This document shows, one piece after another, positions 46,901-60,300 of a DNA stretch of 64,000 nucleotides. Under the pieces are notes generated by a model. The model was not told the origin of the DNA, searched no databases, and saw only the letters and a program-made list of their open reading frames with translations. The translations under genes and the position numbers were made by a program. Positions within the stretch are counted from its first letter, which is position 1; every line of letters starts with the position of its first letter. This DNA is from Xiphydria camelus (Eukaryota; Arthropoda; Insecta; Hymenoptera; Xiphydriidae): positions 34,689,250 to 34,753,249 of the forward strand of contig OY783192.1 of assembly GCA_963678675.1 (NCBI GenBank). Direction: 5' to 3'.

Positions 46901-49900
46901 CTTCGAACGGAATAATCTTTAATCTTTCTTTTTCTCAGTGCATGTGGATGATACGCGGACGCTCGCACGTCTCGAGAGCCGAAGAAGATAAACGAAAATT
47001 GTGCGCGTGGATGGAGGCAAAAATGGGGGTGGAATAAATAGCGGGAAAGTGCTCGAGCGAATCGTATTTTTTTTTCCGACGCGAAGAACCGATTCGATTC
47101 CTGGCGTTGGAGCGCTAAAAAAAGATGCACCTCGAGAGAGAGAGAGAGAGTCTGAAAAAGACGTAGACGCACCGCACACTCCGCGATACATCGACTCGTG
47201 CACGCGTCGTGACGCTTCTGCGACGAGATAAAAGCATCCTCTTAGCGATTTTCGAATTCCTCGCCGGATATACCGACCGCTATTAACCCGAGCATACGTT
47301 AGACGTAGATTCCCCTTCTCGGGCTCTTCCTCCTTTCTTCCATAGCCGAAGATAAAAGAAAGAGATTCCGCGCTGCGCGGTTGGACGGGAGTGTCGCGGA
47401 TTACGCTGAGTGGATTCCTCGGAATCGCTCCTCGTCGCTGCTTGACACTCGTATATCGGCGCGGCACTGTTCGTCGCACTCGCGTTCTTCCGAACGGCGA
47501 AATCGCACCTTGCTCTTTTATCACGTTTCCAATGATCGGGAAGTGTTTAATTGCACGAGGAAATTATCAATTGCAAGTTCTCCGAAGCCGAGCTATACGA
47601 TTGATCAAAATTGAAAAATATATTCAACACATGTGACGGCGTAAAAGCAGCGTCGCTTCGCATATCCACATGCAGATGTATTCACTTAACCCTTTGTTGC
47701 ATGATTTTTGAAAAATAAATGAAAAATTATTTTTCGTATTCGATTATATTTTTGATTGGCAAAAAAATATTATAAAAAATTTTCATTACATTTTAACGCC
47801 TATTTGAACAAAAAACAGACTGTTGCATATTAATAACAACGTGCAACTGTTAACAAAACTAATTTGCATATTTGCAACATTACTGGCAACCTAAGAATGA
47901 AATAATCTAAAATGATTTGTGTCCACATTTGTCACATTTCAAATGGGTAAACCCTAGTCGAGAACTTGGACTCCACACGACTCCACCCATATGTTTATTA
48001 TATTGGATAATTGCATTGGGACAATTTATTGAAATAGTTTTTTCCCTTTTCTGTCATATCTTGCAACTTGATGTTGTGGACGTTCGCCATATATGTCATT
48101 AGAAACTTCGCCTATTGTGAATATACATAAATTTGAAAATATGTTGCAAATATGCAACAGTAGATGTGCAATGAAGGGTTAACGCCATCGCGAGTGCATC
48201 GATATACGGAGAAGGAAAGACAGGGAGAAAGGAAGCGGTTCGGGGCTTCGACATTTTTTAGATTAGAAGAATTTTCCACCCGGTGGCCCTGTCAGGCACG
48301 CGATGCATCTCGCTGCATGGACTACCGTGACGCGCGCATCGCCCTCCGGAACCTCACAAGCCGGGTGATATCTTTCCGAAGTATTAGTTTCGGCCGTGCA
48401 CCTCCGCTGCTGATGATGCACTCCGCTCTCTTTTTCTCAACAGGAGCACGAACCCGCCTCCGTCTCTCTCCGATACCATACGCGCGGTGCAACCGCGCAC
48501 TTTGGTGCAGCGCTGCAGCCGCGGCGGCGCACTCGACGTCGCCTCTACTCGACTCTTCTGCTGTAATGAGATAATAAGATCGTAAAAACCCGAGAAAGAA
48601 CTCTTCACCCTGCGAGAGGGCTCGGTTGTAGCGCGTCTTGTCAATTTTCTTTTTCTTCCCCTCTCTCTCCCTCTCCTGCGTGTCACTTCGAAGCGCGCCG
48701 CCTACGTCGAAAGGACAGCTGATAAACGCGCTTTTACGATTCTTCGTGGAAGAGGGTGGCGCGGGTGGAGTCGCGACGCGACGCGATGCCGAATGTGCGA
48801 CGCGACCGGCGCGCGTGTGTTCGGTTGGCTCGTCGAATGCGTTTGTGATAATTTCCTGATTTATTTTTTGCATTTAAGGGGAGATCTCGGCATATGGATC
48901 GGACCGGGAGATTCCTGTTCCTTGTGTCGGTTCTCCAACGATACCCTGAGATTAAATTTTTGTCATCTCTTTTCCGCAAAAAAAAAATATTCCGCGAAAG
49001 AAATATCGTTTGACGGAGTTTCCATCGTTCGGTGCACCGGGCGGCTCGTTCCCGACCTACCCTAGACGCGTTTCTAATAGTCCCCGACCTCGTCGCTCTT
49101 CTTCTTCTTCTTCTCCTATACGCGTCACCGTCGTCTGCAATCTACTCGACTACATAATCTCTGTCATTCGACACACCCGGTGCTCGACGCTTCTCGCTCC
49201 TGCCCTACCCTATTCTCTCCGAATGATAGAAATACCTATAAGGTCGCATCGTCCGTGCGTGGCGTTACCGCATACATATATGTATAACGTCATCCCGCGC
49301 GAGCGCAGACACTGTGATCGCATCGTCGCGCGCGAGTCGCCAGATGCGTTTAGATGCGATACCTGACTTTCTATTATTTTTCTCCTCCGCTATTCGCCGC
49401 GCGCGGATCGGCTGCAGCGACGATATGGGAAAACTGCTCGTCCTCCCGCTCGTTTATCGCAACCTGTTTCCGTCGTCGGTAATGGATCCCGAGTTAATAC
49501 GGAAGCTCAGCCATTGTCAATATTACGGCACGCCGTGGAGAGCAGAAGGTACAATCGATAATTCGACTCTACCATTTTTCTAGTCCTAATCGATTTTCTC
49601 TCTGTCCTTCGTGTTTTCTCTACATTCGACAAACGTCTAAAATACGCTATACCGTCACATTTCCATCAACTAAATCGGAGAGACGAATACAGACATCAAC
49701 CGGGATTGGTACAGGAGACTCGTCTTTTCTCGAAGCCTTGAAAATCGCGCGAGAGAGTATTCCTTCACCCACGCGGCGCCCGGAATAATACCTCGTGACA
49801 AGAGCGGCTCGTGCATCGCCTAACCACGTGCTAACGCCGCTATTATATTTTCGAAACCCGCGCGTCTGAACGCGGCTTAGCGAGCCGAGGAATAAACCGC

Positions 49901-49963
49901 GGTACGCGAGTGAGGTAGTCGAGGCGAGATCCACACGAAGCGAGAGCAAAAGAGAGAGAGAGC

Positions 49964-49995
<32 letters not shown>

Positions 49996-52900
49996 AAGCC
50001 CTGGAGCTGTCTGTAGCTCGTCCATCAACGGCCACGCACTCGGCATAGCTTCGCTCCGTTTCACTTTTAGACGAGGCGCACTCGGGTTCAACCGGCGTGT
50101 CAGTCCCATTCATGAAGACGTTTCGCTGGCAAATAAACTAGCGCGCTTCTGGGTGAGCCGATGGTGTATTCCACGTATGTAGATACGCGGCCCAACAATT
50201 TGTACGCGGTACATCTAGGTCGCAGCCCGTATGGAAAAAATTATATGCTAAATATACGCGAATAAATATGTCACTTATATTACATATATCTACGGCAAAA
50301 TAATTATATGTGGAATATACATCACGCAATTTATATGCGGTGATTTATATGTCAAAATGTATTTCTAATGTATTTTGCATATATTTAAATTTTTTGTCAG
50401 TTTTATGTTATTATATAATAATATGTCAAAATATTTCTGGAATATATGCGATTATATATCTTCACGCATATTATTGAAGTATAATATTATAATATAATAT
50501 ATATATGTCATTAGGTCATTGCATCTCCATTGCATGTCCATATGCATTTCAGTCTGATGGAGAAAAATCCTATTTTGCCTTATTAGGATATCAAGACAAA
50601 TTAATGCACGAACAAAAAATATGTAAAAACATGTAAATGAAATTTAATACTCGTATGTAAAAATATAAAAACAAATATATTTTTCATATAAAATAATTTA
50701 GGTATACGTGTCAATATATTTCTATAATATATGCGGAACATCTTTGTGCACTTATATATAAATCACATAATATATCTTGACATATATTTCCCTTATTCAC
50801 TTACACAGAAAAGACGGCAAACAAAATATATTTCAAATCTCTACTTGCCATAGAATTCAGAAACATAGTTATATATATATATATATTTTGCGCGTATATA
50901 TATTTTCCATGCGGGAGAGAGGAAGTCGATACGAAAGTCTTCCTCCTCTTATCGCGACTGCACGCGGATGCCGCCCGTTCCGCGGCTGCATCGCGATGGT
51001 AACGGTTCTCCAGGGGGAACCACCGTTTAACCGTGCTTTACTTTTGCCTCGATCTAAGATCGGTATACCAATACGGACGGACTTCCGACACCGTCATTAT
51101 TCCGGTCCTGTTTTAGGGATGATCCAAATTGGAATAAATCGTAGGATCAGACTCTTCAAGGGGTTGCAGCAGTACACAGCGCTGCAACTCGCGAGAATTG
51201 CAGTCGTCGCAGAGTTAAATCGCCGGTACGGTATTTTTGGAAGGAGGAGGGTCTGTACCCCGACACGCGGCTGCAGTGCGGATAGGGGGCCGGTGCCAAG
51301 GTATCAACCCGCGACGCTTTCGTAAACACGAAATCAATTTTAATCCGCGGCGCGCGCGGACCACTGGCAAATAGAACTTATTTATAAGACGCGGCGCGGC
51401 CACTTCCTGCGCGCCTCTACTCTGGAGTTCCTTCCACTCGCTCCTCAAAGACGCGCGGCCCCGCGCGCGGTGTCCTACCTTTTCTCTTCTTTCTCCACCT
51501 CCGCCGCGCTCTCTCCCTCTTCTTCGTTTTCTCCGACCGCCTCCTCTCGTCGGTCGGGAGCCTCCGGTCTTCTTCCGAACGCTCGTTCGCATGCGAACGG
51601 GGGCCACCACGCGGTCGCCTAGAGGAAATTTAATTAAATTCACACTCGGCTGTAAATTATGCCATGTATCGACGTGAGACGCCGCGCGGGGGAGTGCGTA
51701 GTAAAACATTTCGTGTTACGAATGCTGTTAGCACCGTTAAACTAGGCTTTACTGTTTCACGTGGGCCTTTGAAGCCCCGCGACGCCGACGAAGCTGACCA
51801 CCGCGGGCCAATAAAACGCGTTCGCCATAAAATGCGTCACGGCGAGAGGAGGGATCGGTGTGCGTAGAGCGTTGCAAGGCGATCGCCATCGGTGTATACG
51901 TAACCGTTGCGCCTACGTAAGTACGCGTGGTACAATGGCAAGCATCAATGGCGCAGTTCGGCGTGTAAAGTCGCGGGTCTAAGGATATCGTAAAATAAGT
52001 CGGGGCGAAGGCGTGATTCTTTTGACAATTAACGCGTGGGGGGTGAGAGCGATACCCCTTTCTCCCTTGCCTTTGTATGCGCGAGCGCGGGTTAATCGAA
52101 CGCATCGTAACGTGCACCGCGCGAAACGATCATTGCAGATGCGCTGTTAAAAATGTTTGTAAAATTATAACACCTTGATACACAAAAGTATAAACGTTGT
52201 TTGTAAAGTTACTATAATTTGTAATAAATTTGCAAACCACGTCTTGTAAATTCAATATATTAGTTTCTTAAATTGACAACGAATCTTTTAAAACTTTAAT
52301 ACAAATGTATATTGTATTTAAGATACAAATGTATCATCATTTCCATACACATTTGTGTGTGATAAAAAAACTTCCTACACACTTGTATCAATTTTACCGC
52401 AGATATGTTTAACGGTGTGTGTATACGCACGCGTTTCTTTTCCCATTTCGACGTCGCGTTTTCAATCGTGACGAATAGCTATCCGCGCGATCGATCGGCA
52501 TCGAACGGATCGTTCCCGCGTCGATTATCCATTCGCCGGCTTGACTTTCACTCACGCGCCAGTAGAGCGCGCGCTCTGCCGAGGAGAGGAATCCCTCTCT
52601 CGCAGCTGCAGTCGTTGCACGACGACGACGAAAACGACGAGAGGAAAAACGGAAGGAAATCCGACGGGGACGCGCGCGCTTCCACTCGATCTTCCGGCTC
52701 GTAAACAACGCTGGCCGGCACTTCCACACACGCTCCCACGATACCCGCGCTGTTGTACGCGTGTGCACGCGAACTTATACAGCCGCGTATCAAGAGCCGG
52801 ATAACGGGATAAGGGTGCACGGGACGCTGTTAAATCGGCCAAGGAAGAAAGGCAGTTTACAGGGTAAATACGGTAATTGGGAGGGGGGAGGAGGAGAAGG

Positions 52901-55900
52901 AAGAAGTATAAAGAATTTTCCGCTAAATTAAGTCGTTTCCGTTGGTAATACAAGAATCCCCCCCCCCCCCTCCCGGAGCCGATTCTATATACGCGGCGCA
53001 CGATGCTCGCCAACCAGCTCCTTCCTTCCTTCCTTCCTACCTCCCTTTTCTCTGTCCTCGCCAGCCGGAATGGAAGTTTTCCAATAAGAAAAATCTAATC
53101 AGACTTTCCTAGATATGCCGGGGCTCAATGGTCCGTGTACCCGTGTGTATAGGTACGCGAGTATGGGTCCTGTATGTGATACCTACTCGCCGCGGGGGCT
53201 TCCCTTGTCTACACGGATGATATCCTCCGACTACCCCTGCAGGAGTAGTATACCTACGTCGTCGTTCGTTCCGACTCCCTTTTTTTGGAGGATATTTCTT
53301 TGAGATTTTTTGTACTTATTTTTCGTGCGGCTGATTTATTTCTACGAAAAGGGTTTGATTAGTCCCATTAGTCCGTGGATTGATTGCGGGTCTGGAGAAG
53401 ATCCCTGCACTTTGTCGATTCCACGCTTTCCGAACAAATTATTTCTTAAATCGTCTCTCACGTGGAATCAGGAACGCATATTGTTTCTGCGGTTGGTCTT
53501 CTAGCCGCGTAGATGATTAAACGGCGAATTGATAAATCGACGTAAAAAATAGGGGGTAAGACGAGATGCTCGACGCGATAAAAAAGCCCACGACTGGTCG
53601 AGCGCTGAAAGGCCGATTTATCGGCCCGCGGCGGTCGCCACGAAAGAGTCGTCATTAATTTTCCGCGCGTGTCTTCGCGCTTTGATCGCGCGAGTATGCT
53701 AATTGCCGCTCACCACCCACGCCGGGGCTTAAGCCCCTCCGAAGCGGCCAACAGCAGCAGCAGCAGCAGCTGTACGTATATCGCGGTAAAAGTAGGTATA
53801 TATAGTAATATCCTACGTGTGAAGCGAATGACAGTCCAGAAAAGTATTCGCGAGTCGAATATAGATACAGACGGAATGCAAGTACAGTGTGCCATATCGG
53901 TTCACTGCGGTACAACACTGTTACGTCTTTACAAAAATGCTGGAAGAAGGGAGCACGAATGTCCAAAAAGCCACAACGACACCCGGTGTGGACGGTTCGT
54001 CGAGATTGGTATCGCTCGGGACGGTAAAATCTCGCCCACGTGAGAAAAAGTCTCCTGTGACATAATGTTCCACCAATTAAAATACAAGGTCCGGTAGAAA
54101 TAATAAAATTCCAATGTCGATCGGAGCGCCGGCTGCTGCTGCCGCCGCCGCTGCCTCTATACAGGGTTGCCTCTCGTAAATCTCCTCGCTGTCAGGCGGT
54201 TTCCTCCTCGACACCTGGTCTGAAATTACCCATGTCGGGGCTCGCATGGATATAACGTGGAGAAAGGACGCGCGTATTATACGTAGGACGCATGGTCGCT
54301 CTGAGAATTTGTCGAAAATTTCAGAGAATCGAAACGAATCACAATTATCGCCGTGCGAGGACAACAGGAGTTGGCTAAATCGTTTCATCGGTCTCCCTTT
54401 TATTATTATACACTGAGAGAAAAGTCTGGTTAAAGGAACTATAATTTAAAGGGGTATTACTGTCTAGACGCTTAAAAAATTCGATTTTTTTTTCTTGCAT
54501 TTTCTTATAATTTGGGGGTTTGAGAATGTGTCTCAAAAATACTAATTTGAAATTCGTAGAACTCCTATAGTTACAGAGGCTTAAAGGCTGCGGTGCGTTG
54601 GGGCGCAGCAGGTAGTCATCAACTTTAAACGCGTTTTTCTCGACACGACATTTTTCAAGTCGGGCGCACATTTTTCTCAAAAACTATTGGACCGATTGAC
54701 TTCTGGTTTTGCACATATTTTGAGGGAACCTTCACCTATGGTCTGAACTAGAATAATACCAATAGCTTGAATATTGTATAGCTCTGCTCTCATGTTTTAA
54801 TTGACAATTTTTCGGCAAAATTAAACTTTAATCTTCAAACAGCTGCGATTGCGATAAAAAATTTTGTACCTACTTAGTTCTAGTTCAGACGATAACTACA
54901 TTCATATAGATTAAAAAAAAATTTCTTCTTCTCTCTCAGACGATTAGGACCGCCACAATATGGTCGCCCGATTGGACGAGCGTCTCACGCCACGATCTGC
55001 ATAACAGCGCATAACTTGTACAGATTCCAATACAATGTTTTATAAAAATTTGTATTGTTAGTTGAAACATGTCTTATTATGCGTCAAAAACCCCGGCACT
55101 GTAGGTTTGATAGTTTTCGCAAAATTAATTCCTAAAAATTACATTAAAAACAAGCGTCTAGACAGTAATACCCCCTTAACTAGAAATCATGGTCGATTTT
55201 GGCGCCAACCGTGATTCCATAATTCTTCCAAACAGCAACTAGATCAACCTGCAGCATAGTCAATTAATATTCCCAACCTTTTTTTTATATAGTTACTACT
55301 ACCATGAATAATTATTATCGATCTACCTTTCCGATTAATTTAACCATGGTACGTAGTAGCTATCGTAAACTACACTCTCATTGTTGCTATAACCACGTAA
55401 TCAATATGATAATAGTTCGACTGCATTCGTGGTCCGTTTAATTGTAAATATGGTACTAGCAACCAGAAAACTTCAACCTTGCGATTATGGTTGATTTTAC
55501 CACCTGTTTTTCCCTCAGTGTAGTACCTATCCTGATTTGCTTTACTCTTGCTCAACGCATACGATATGACCAAAACGTTATTGTTCAAAAAAATTGGAGT
55601 AGGTATATCCCCCGTTTTTACATAGCCGCGGGCATTTTTTCCTACCTATCCACGAGAACCACGCGGCATAAGTGTACGCAAGTCCCATTAGACAAAGTGC
55701 CGTCTTGATTACATTATGATAATAATTCGTGAAGATCGGCGGTGAAGGGGCGCGCTGTACAAAATGGGTCATTATCTTAAATTGGCTCCCTGACTGGAGC
55801 TCCCACCCTCCCCCTCGCCCCGCTTTTTTGTCCCCCTTTTCCACCATTCTTCCTCCAGCGCTTCCTCCTCTCCACGCGAGCACCTATATCGTCTCCCCTC

Positions 55901-57340
55901 TCTCTCTCTCTCTCCGTTCACTATTTTTGTTGCTCCGATTATTTCGTCGGAATCACAGCTGCCGCCTCGTTACGTGTTCACGGAGTTACGAGATATACCT
56001 ACGCTTGCGTAGGACGCGGCGCGACAACCCTCTCTCTCTCTCTTTCTCTCTCACCTCCTGCCTCCGCTCGTACCTCTTTTGAGCGAGGTGTCCCGAAGAC
56101 GCACGCGTGATTTCCCACAGTGGCCGGGTAACTCGTTCGGCCGTCTAACGATCGGGAGGATCGATACACGCGGGTTTCGGCTGGAATGTCACCGCGCGGT
56201 TTGATCCCCGCGACGTTTCTCCCTCTCGGGAGAGGTTTGGATCGTCCTGCCGTCGATCGACCGCATCGTAGTCGCGCGAGAGATCGGTGTAATTTCGATC
56301 GGCTCGTGTTTCGTACCTTTCGTACTCTGAAGTGTTGTAATTTCGAAAGGCGAGAATTTTAAACGTTCCGAATCACAGAATAGTGAGATGCGATTTCAGA
56401 TAGCATGAGAAGCACGTGGAGAAGCGTGAATTTAAAGAGCCACCGAGAGTCGATCCGCAACGTAGCGGGCAACTCTACTCCGGATACTCCAAATATATGA
56501 GAATAGACGGAAACAGCGGTTCGACGTGTAAACATGTGTCTGTATCGCGAGCAAATACGTATCCCGACGTTTAAACGGGGGTGGGACACACACGGCTGAC
56601 GATATAGAGATTCAACCAAGGGGTAAGAGAGCGGGATATATAGGTATCCCTTAACCGCGCGTTTCCATCTATCCTATCTACTCCTTGTTTCACGCGCGAA
56701 CGACGCTTAACGATGCCTGCATAGCCCGCCGAAAGGCTGAACCAACAAGGGTTGCAGGCGATATACGGATATGTTTGCAGGAACCGCGCGTTAGGTACGT
56801 CGCGGTATAGGGTATGTACTCCCAGGGACAGAATATCTGCCAGCCAACGCCACTCAGCTATTCTGCCGTGTTAAGTTAAAAGGGTGTATCTGACATTTCT
56901 ACAGTTTTGAGGTATTAGAGTTTTTCTAATTCTTTTCGTACCACACTGATAATGAAATTCAACATAAATGATAAAACGTTAGCGTTTTATCTTTTATATT
57001 GAATTTCATTATCAGTGTGGTACGAAAAGAATTAGAAAAACCCTAATATTTCAAAACTGTAGAAATGTCAGATACGCCCTTTTAACTTAACACGGCAGTA
57101 TTGCTCACCTCGACACTAGATCCCCGGCTACATTAGCGGCACAGGTAAATATTTCATCCCTGGGAGTACACGATGGTCGCATTCTTTTATTTGAATTGAC
57201 GTGAAACGGAATAGCTAACGTTCTACGGGGGTTGTGCTCAGTGGCAGTGTGCTCGATTAAATATCAAAATGAATTTATCCGAGAACGGTACTATTGATTA
57301 TCGTTGGTAAACTCATAAATAATAAGTACTGGAGTTCTTG

Positions 57341-57394
<54 letters not shown>

Positions 57395-60300
57395 GTTCGA
57401 GCGAATTCCATTTTTGTCGCACGAACGGATGCGGAGTATCGAAAAATGAATCGTCGAGCATCCTCCTAAAATTTTATCAAGGGATTTTTGAGTTCCCGAA
57501 AAAAAAAAGAAATCCGCTCCGTTTGCTCTGTACGCCGCACTGTACCGGGGGTTGCTCCGAAAAATCGACAAGAAGGTTGCTACACTGAGAAAAAAATGTA
57601 CTTGATCGAAATAAACGTGCCTTTGGATAGTCCCAAGAGAGCGTATTTATTCGATTTAAATGAGTATCGGTTGGACGCAAATATTAGATTATTGAATTAA
57701 TTAGATGTTATTTGAGTCAAAAGCGATATTCATTTAAATCGAATAAATACGCTCTTGGGACTATTCAAAGGCACGTTTATTTCGATCAAGTACATTTTTT
57801 TCTCAGTGTATACGGCTTTCGAAGATTTTCCTCTCCATCCTCCGAGTGTACAGTATATAGGCATACATTTATGACGAGCTTCAATATCCGCGCCTCCGAC
57901 GGCTCCAATTTTTTAATTAACCGCCATGCGAACGATTCGACAAGTCGAACCATCACCGAATGAAAATCGCAACGAGACTTCAGCCGCGCGCGCAGCCCAA
58001 CGACTACGTATACGCGATATTGCACCGGGTTAAAAAGGAAGCAAAGGTCGCGCCGGGGGGGCGTGTACATCGTCGGACGCACTACCACGCGTCGAGATGC
58101 GCCGTATCAACTTGCGTATACCTTCGCAATACACCGCGGCGGTGTACTCTACTTGATATCCCCGGGGTCCCGCGCGCTCTTCCGCGCTCTCAGATTTGTT
58201 CTATCCACAGCGCACGCCGTAAGCGCGCGTAAGGCGCGTACACGGGGGGCGAGGAGAGCGGGAGGGAGACAATGCGAGTCCCGCGGGAAGTCGTTGCATC
58301 CCATGATCAAGATTGGCCTTGTTTCAAACATTCCGCGGATCGTCATCCGCTCGCGGGACCCTCAAGAGACGATCGTGCCAATGCGATACTCATCGACCGA
58401 CGATTGTCAAGAGCTCGCTGCGCAGCCCTCCTCTTCGCGGGAGGGAGCGATTCGCGTCGCTTTGGATTCGTAGGTGGAAATTCATTCCTCGACGCGAGCG
58501 CACACTGCGCGGCGCCAGCTGCCCGGTGGCGTGTGCGACGAGCAGCGCGCGGCGCAACGGAAAAAACGGAGTGGTTTTACGCGTTTATCGTAAAAATGCT
58601 TCCAGACCGACTCGAGGTTGGTTCGTGGGCCTCTCGCGGAGGCAGCGAGAGGGTCTCTCTCTCCTAGGGGCTCCGACACCGCTGTGAGGCCAGAGCCGAG
58701 GTGCCGATTGAACCGTTTAATAGCCGTCCTCGGTTTATTTGGATTCTTCCGTCGAGCACCCACCGCGAAGGATTGTCAGGCCGGCCAGCGTAGCGCTATA
58801 AACCGCGCTACCGCTTCGGGAGTGCCGCCGCGCCGGCACGGGAGTCTCGTCGCTGCGAATGACGTCGCGCGCCTCTCGTTCTACTCGGGCGAACTACCGC
58901 GTGTGTTGTGTGCCTTGCGGGCGCGCGCGGTTCTCGTCCGTTTGAGCGAGCGAAATTACGCAGCTATCGCCATAGCATTTCTTTCCCTCCGATGCACTTT
59001 TATCCGGGCACTTCGAGTACGTATCAGTTCGATTATCGTTCATGGGTTTCCGATTGCGGATCCACGCAATTTGTTAATCCGGCAAACGCAGAGAGAGAGA
59101 GAGAAATAGAGCGAGAGAGGGAGATTATACCATTATGGTCTTTAGGGATTTATTCCATTATGAGCCACGTGAATGCTCGGTTAATGGGCCCTATCGCTGT
59201 CACGTGAACAAAGCGCGTACCGACGTGGTTATGACGGGCAACACGATACCCTCTAATAATAATCAACGCATTCACGCAATAACGATGATAATGGCGAAGC
59301 GGGCCGAGCGCCGTGATTTTTCTGAATGGACCCCTTTTGGCCGGATGCATCATCGAATCTGAATATGGATCCTTTTTCCACTCGATGCCTTTGTCGGATG
59401 AACTTACCCCCACTTACCTCCCCCGCTTTCTCATCGCGCACCCCTTTCCACCCTCTCCTTCACCCTCTTCTAGTTCCACATCCCCCGTTCTCTTTCTCTC
59501 GCTCTGTCTCCGTTTTCCACCGATATCTCCCTCGCCGGATTGCGTCTGTATGCAAATATTAAAGCGAGAACTTTTTTTTTCTTTCAATTATTATCGTTCC
59601 ACGGAAAATCAACGACGTCGGGAGAAGCTTACGACGAAATTAGAAACTCCCTCCGAGGCGGCGTAATTGGCGCGAGCGATTGGCAGCCCGCGCAACAAAA
59701 GCGCTCGCGAGCGCATAACGAACCGCTGGCATCGGACGCTCGGGTCGAGTGGGATTTTAAGTATTGATTTCAATATCGCGTGATACGCCGTACTACTCAG
59801 ACGTCGAAATCGTTCATTTGGCGAAAGGCTCAGCCGCAACGTCAATACAGACTCGATACAAGCTTCGAAATATACAGACGACGTCCGTTCGAAACCTCTG
59901 ATTCGACATCTCCGATCGATCGGAGGGTGCGCGCGGTTGTATTTATCGTATCCCAGAGTGGACGTTTCTTGTTTTCCCTTGGAACAAAGAACTTCGAAGA
60001 CGCTGGAAAATCCCGGTATTTGGGAAGGAAAAAGTATCGATTCGACGTAAACCTTTCTTCCGAATTTCTCTTCGTGGAAGGACCGCCGAGGACCTTTACC
60101 GGTCACCGCTCTCCGATTGGATTTGCACGGGCCGGTCTCCGCGCCAAAACGATCGCCGGAGCGAGGGACTAGAGCCGTTACGGTACTCGGGCCGGGCCAT
60201 ATTAAAGGAGTACACAAGATAACATTTCGGTGGACGGATTTCGTCAAAATGGCCGTTAAACGCCACTCCGAACGCCGTAAAATGTACCCAAACAAACTCG

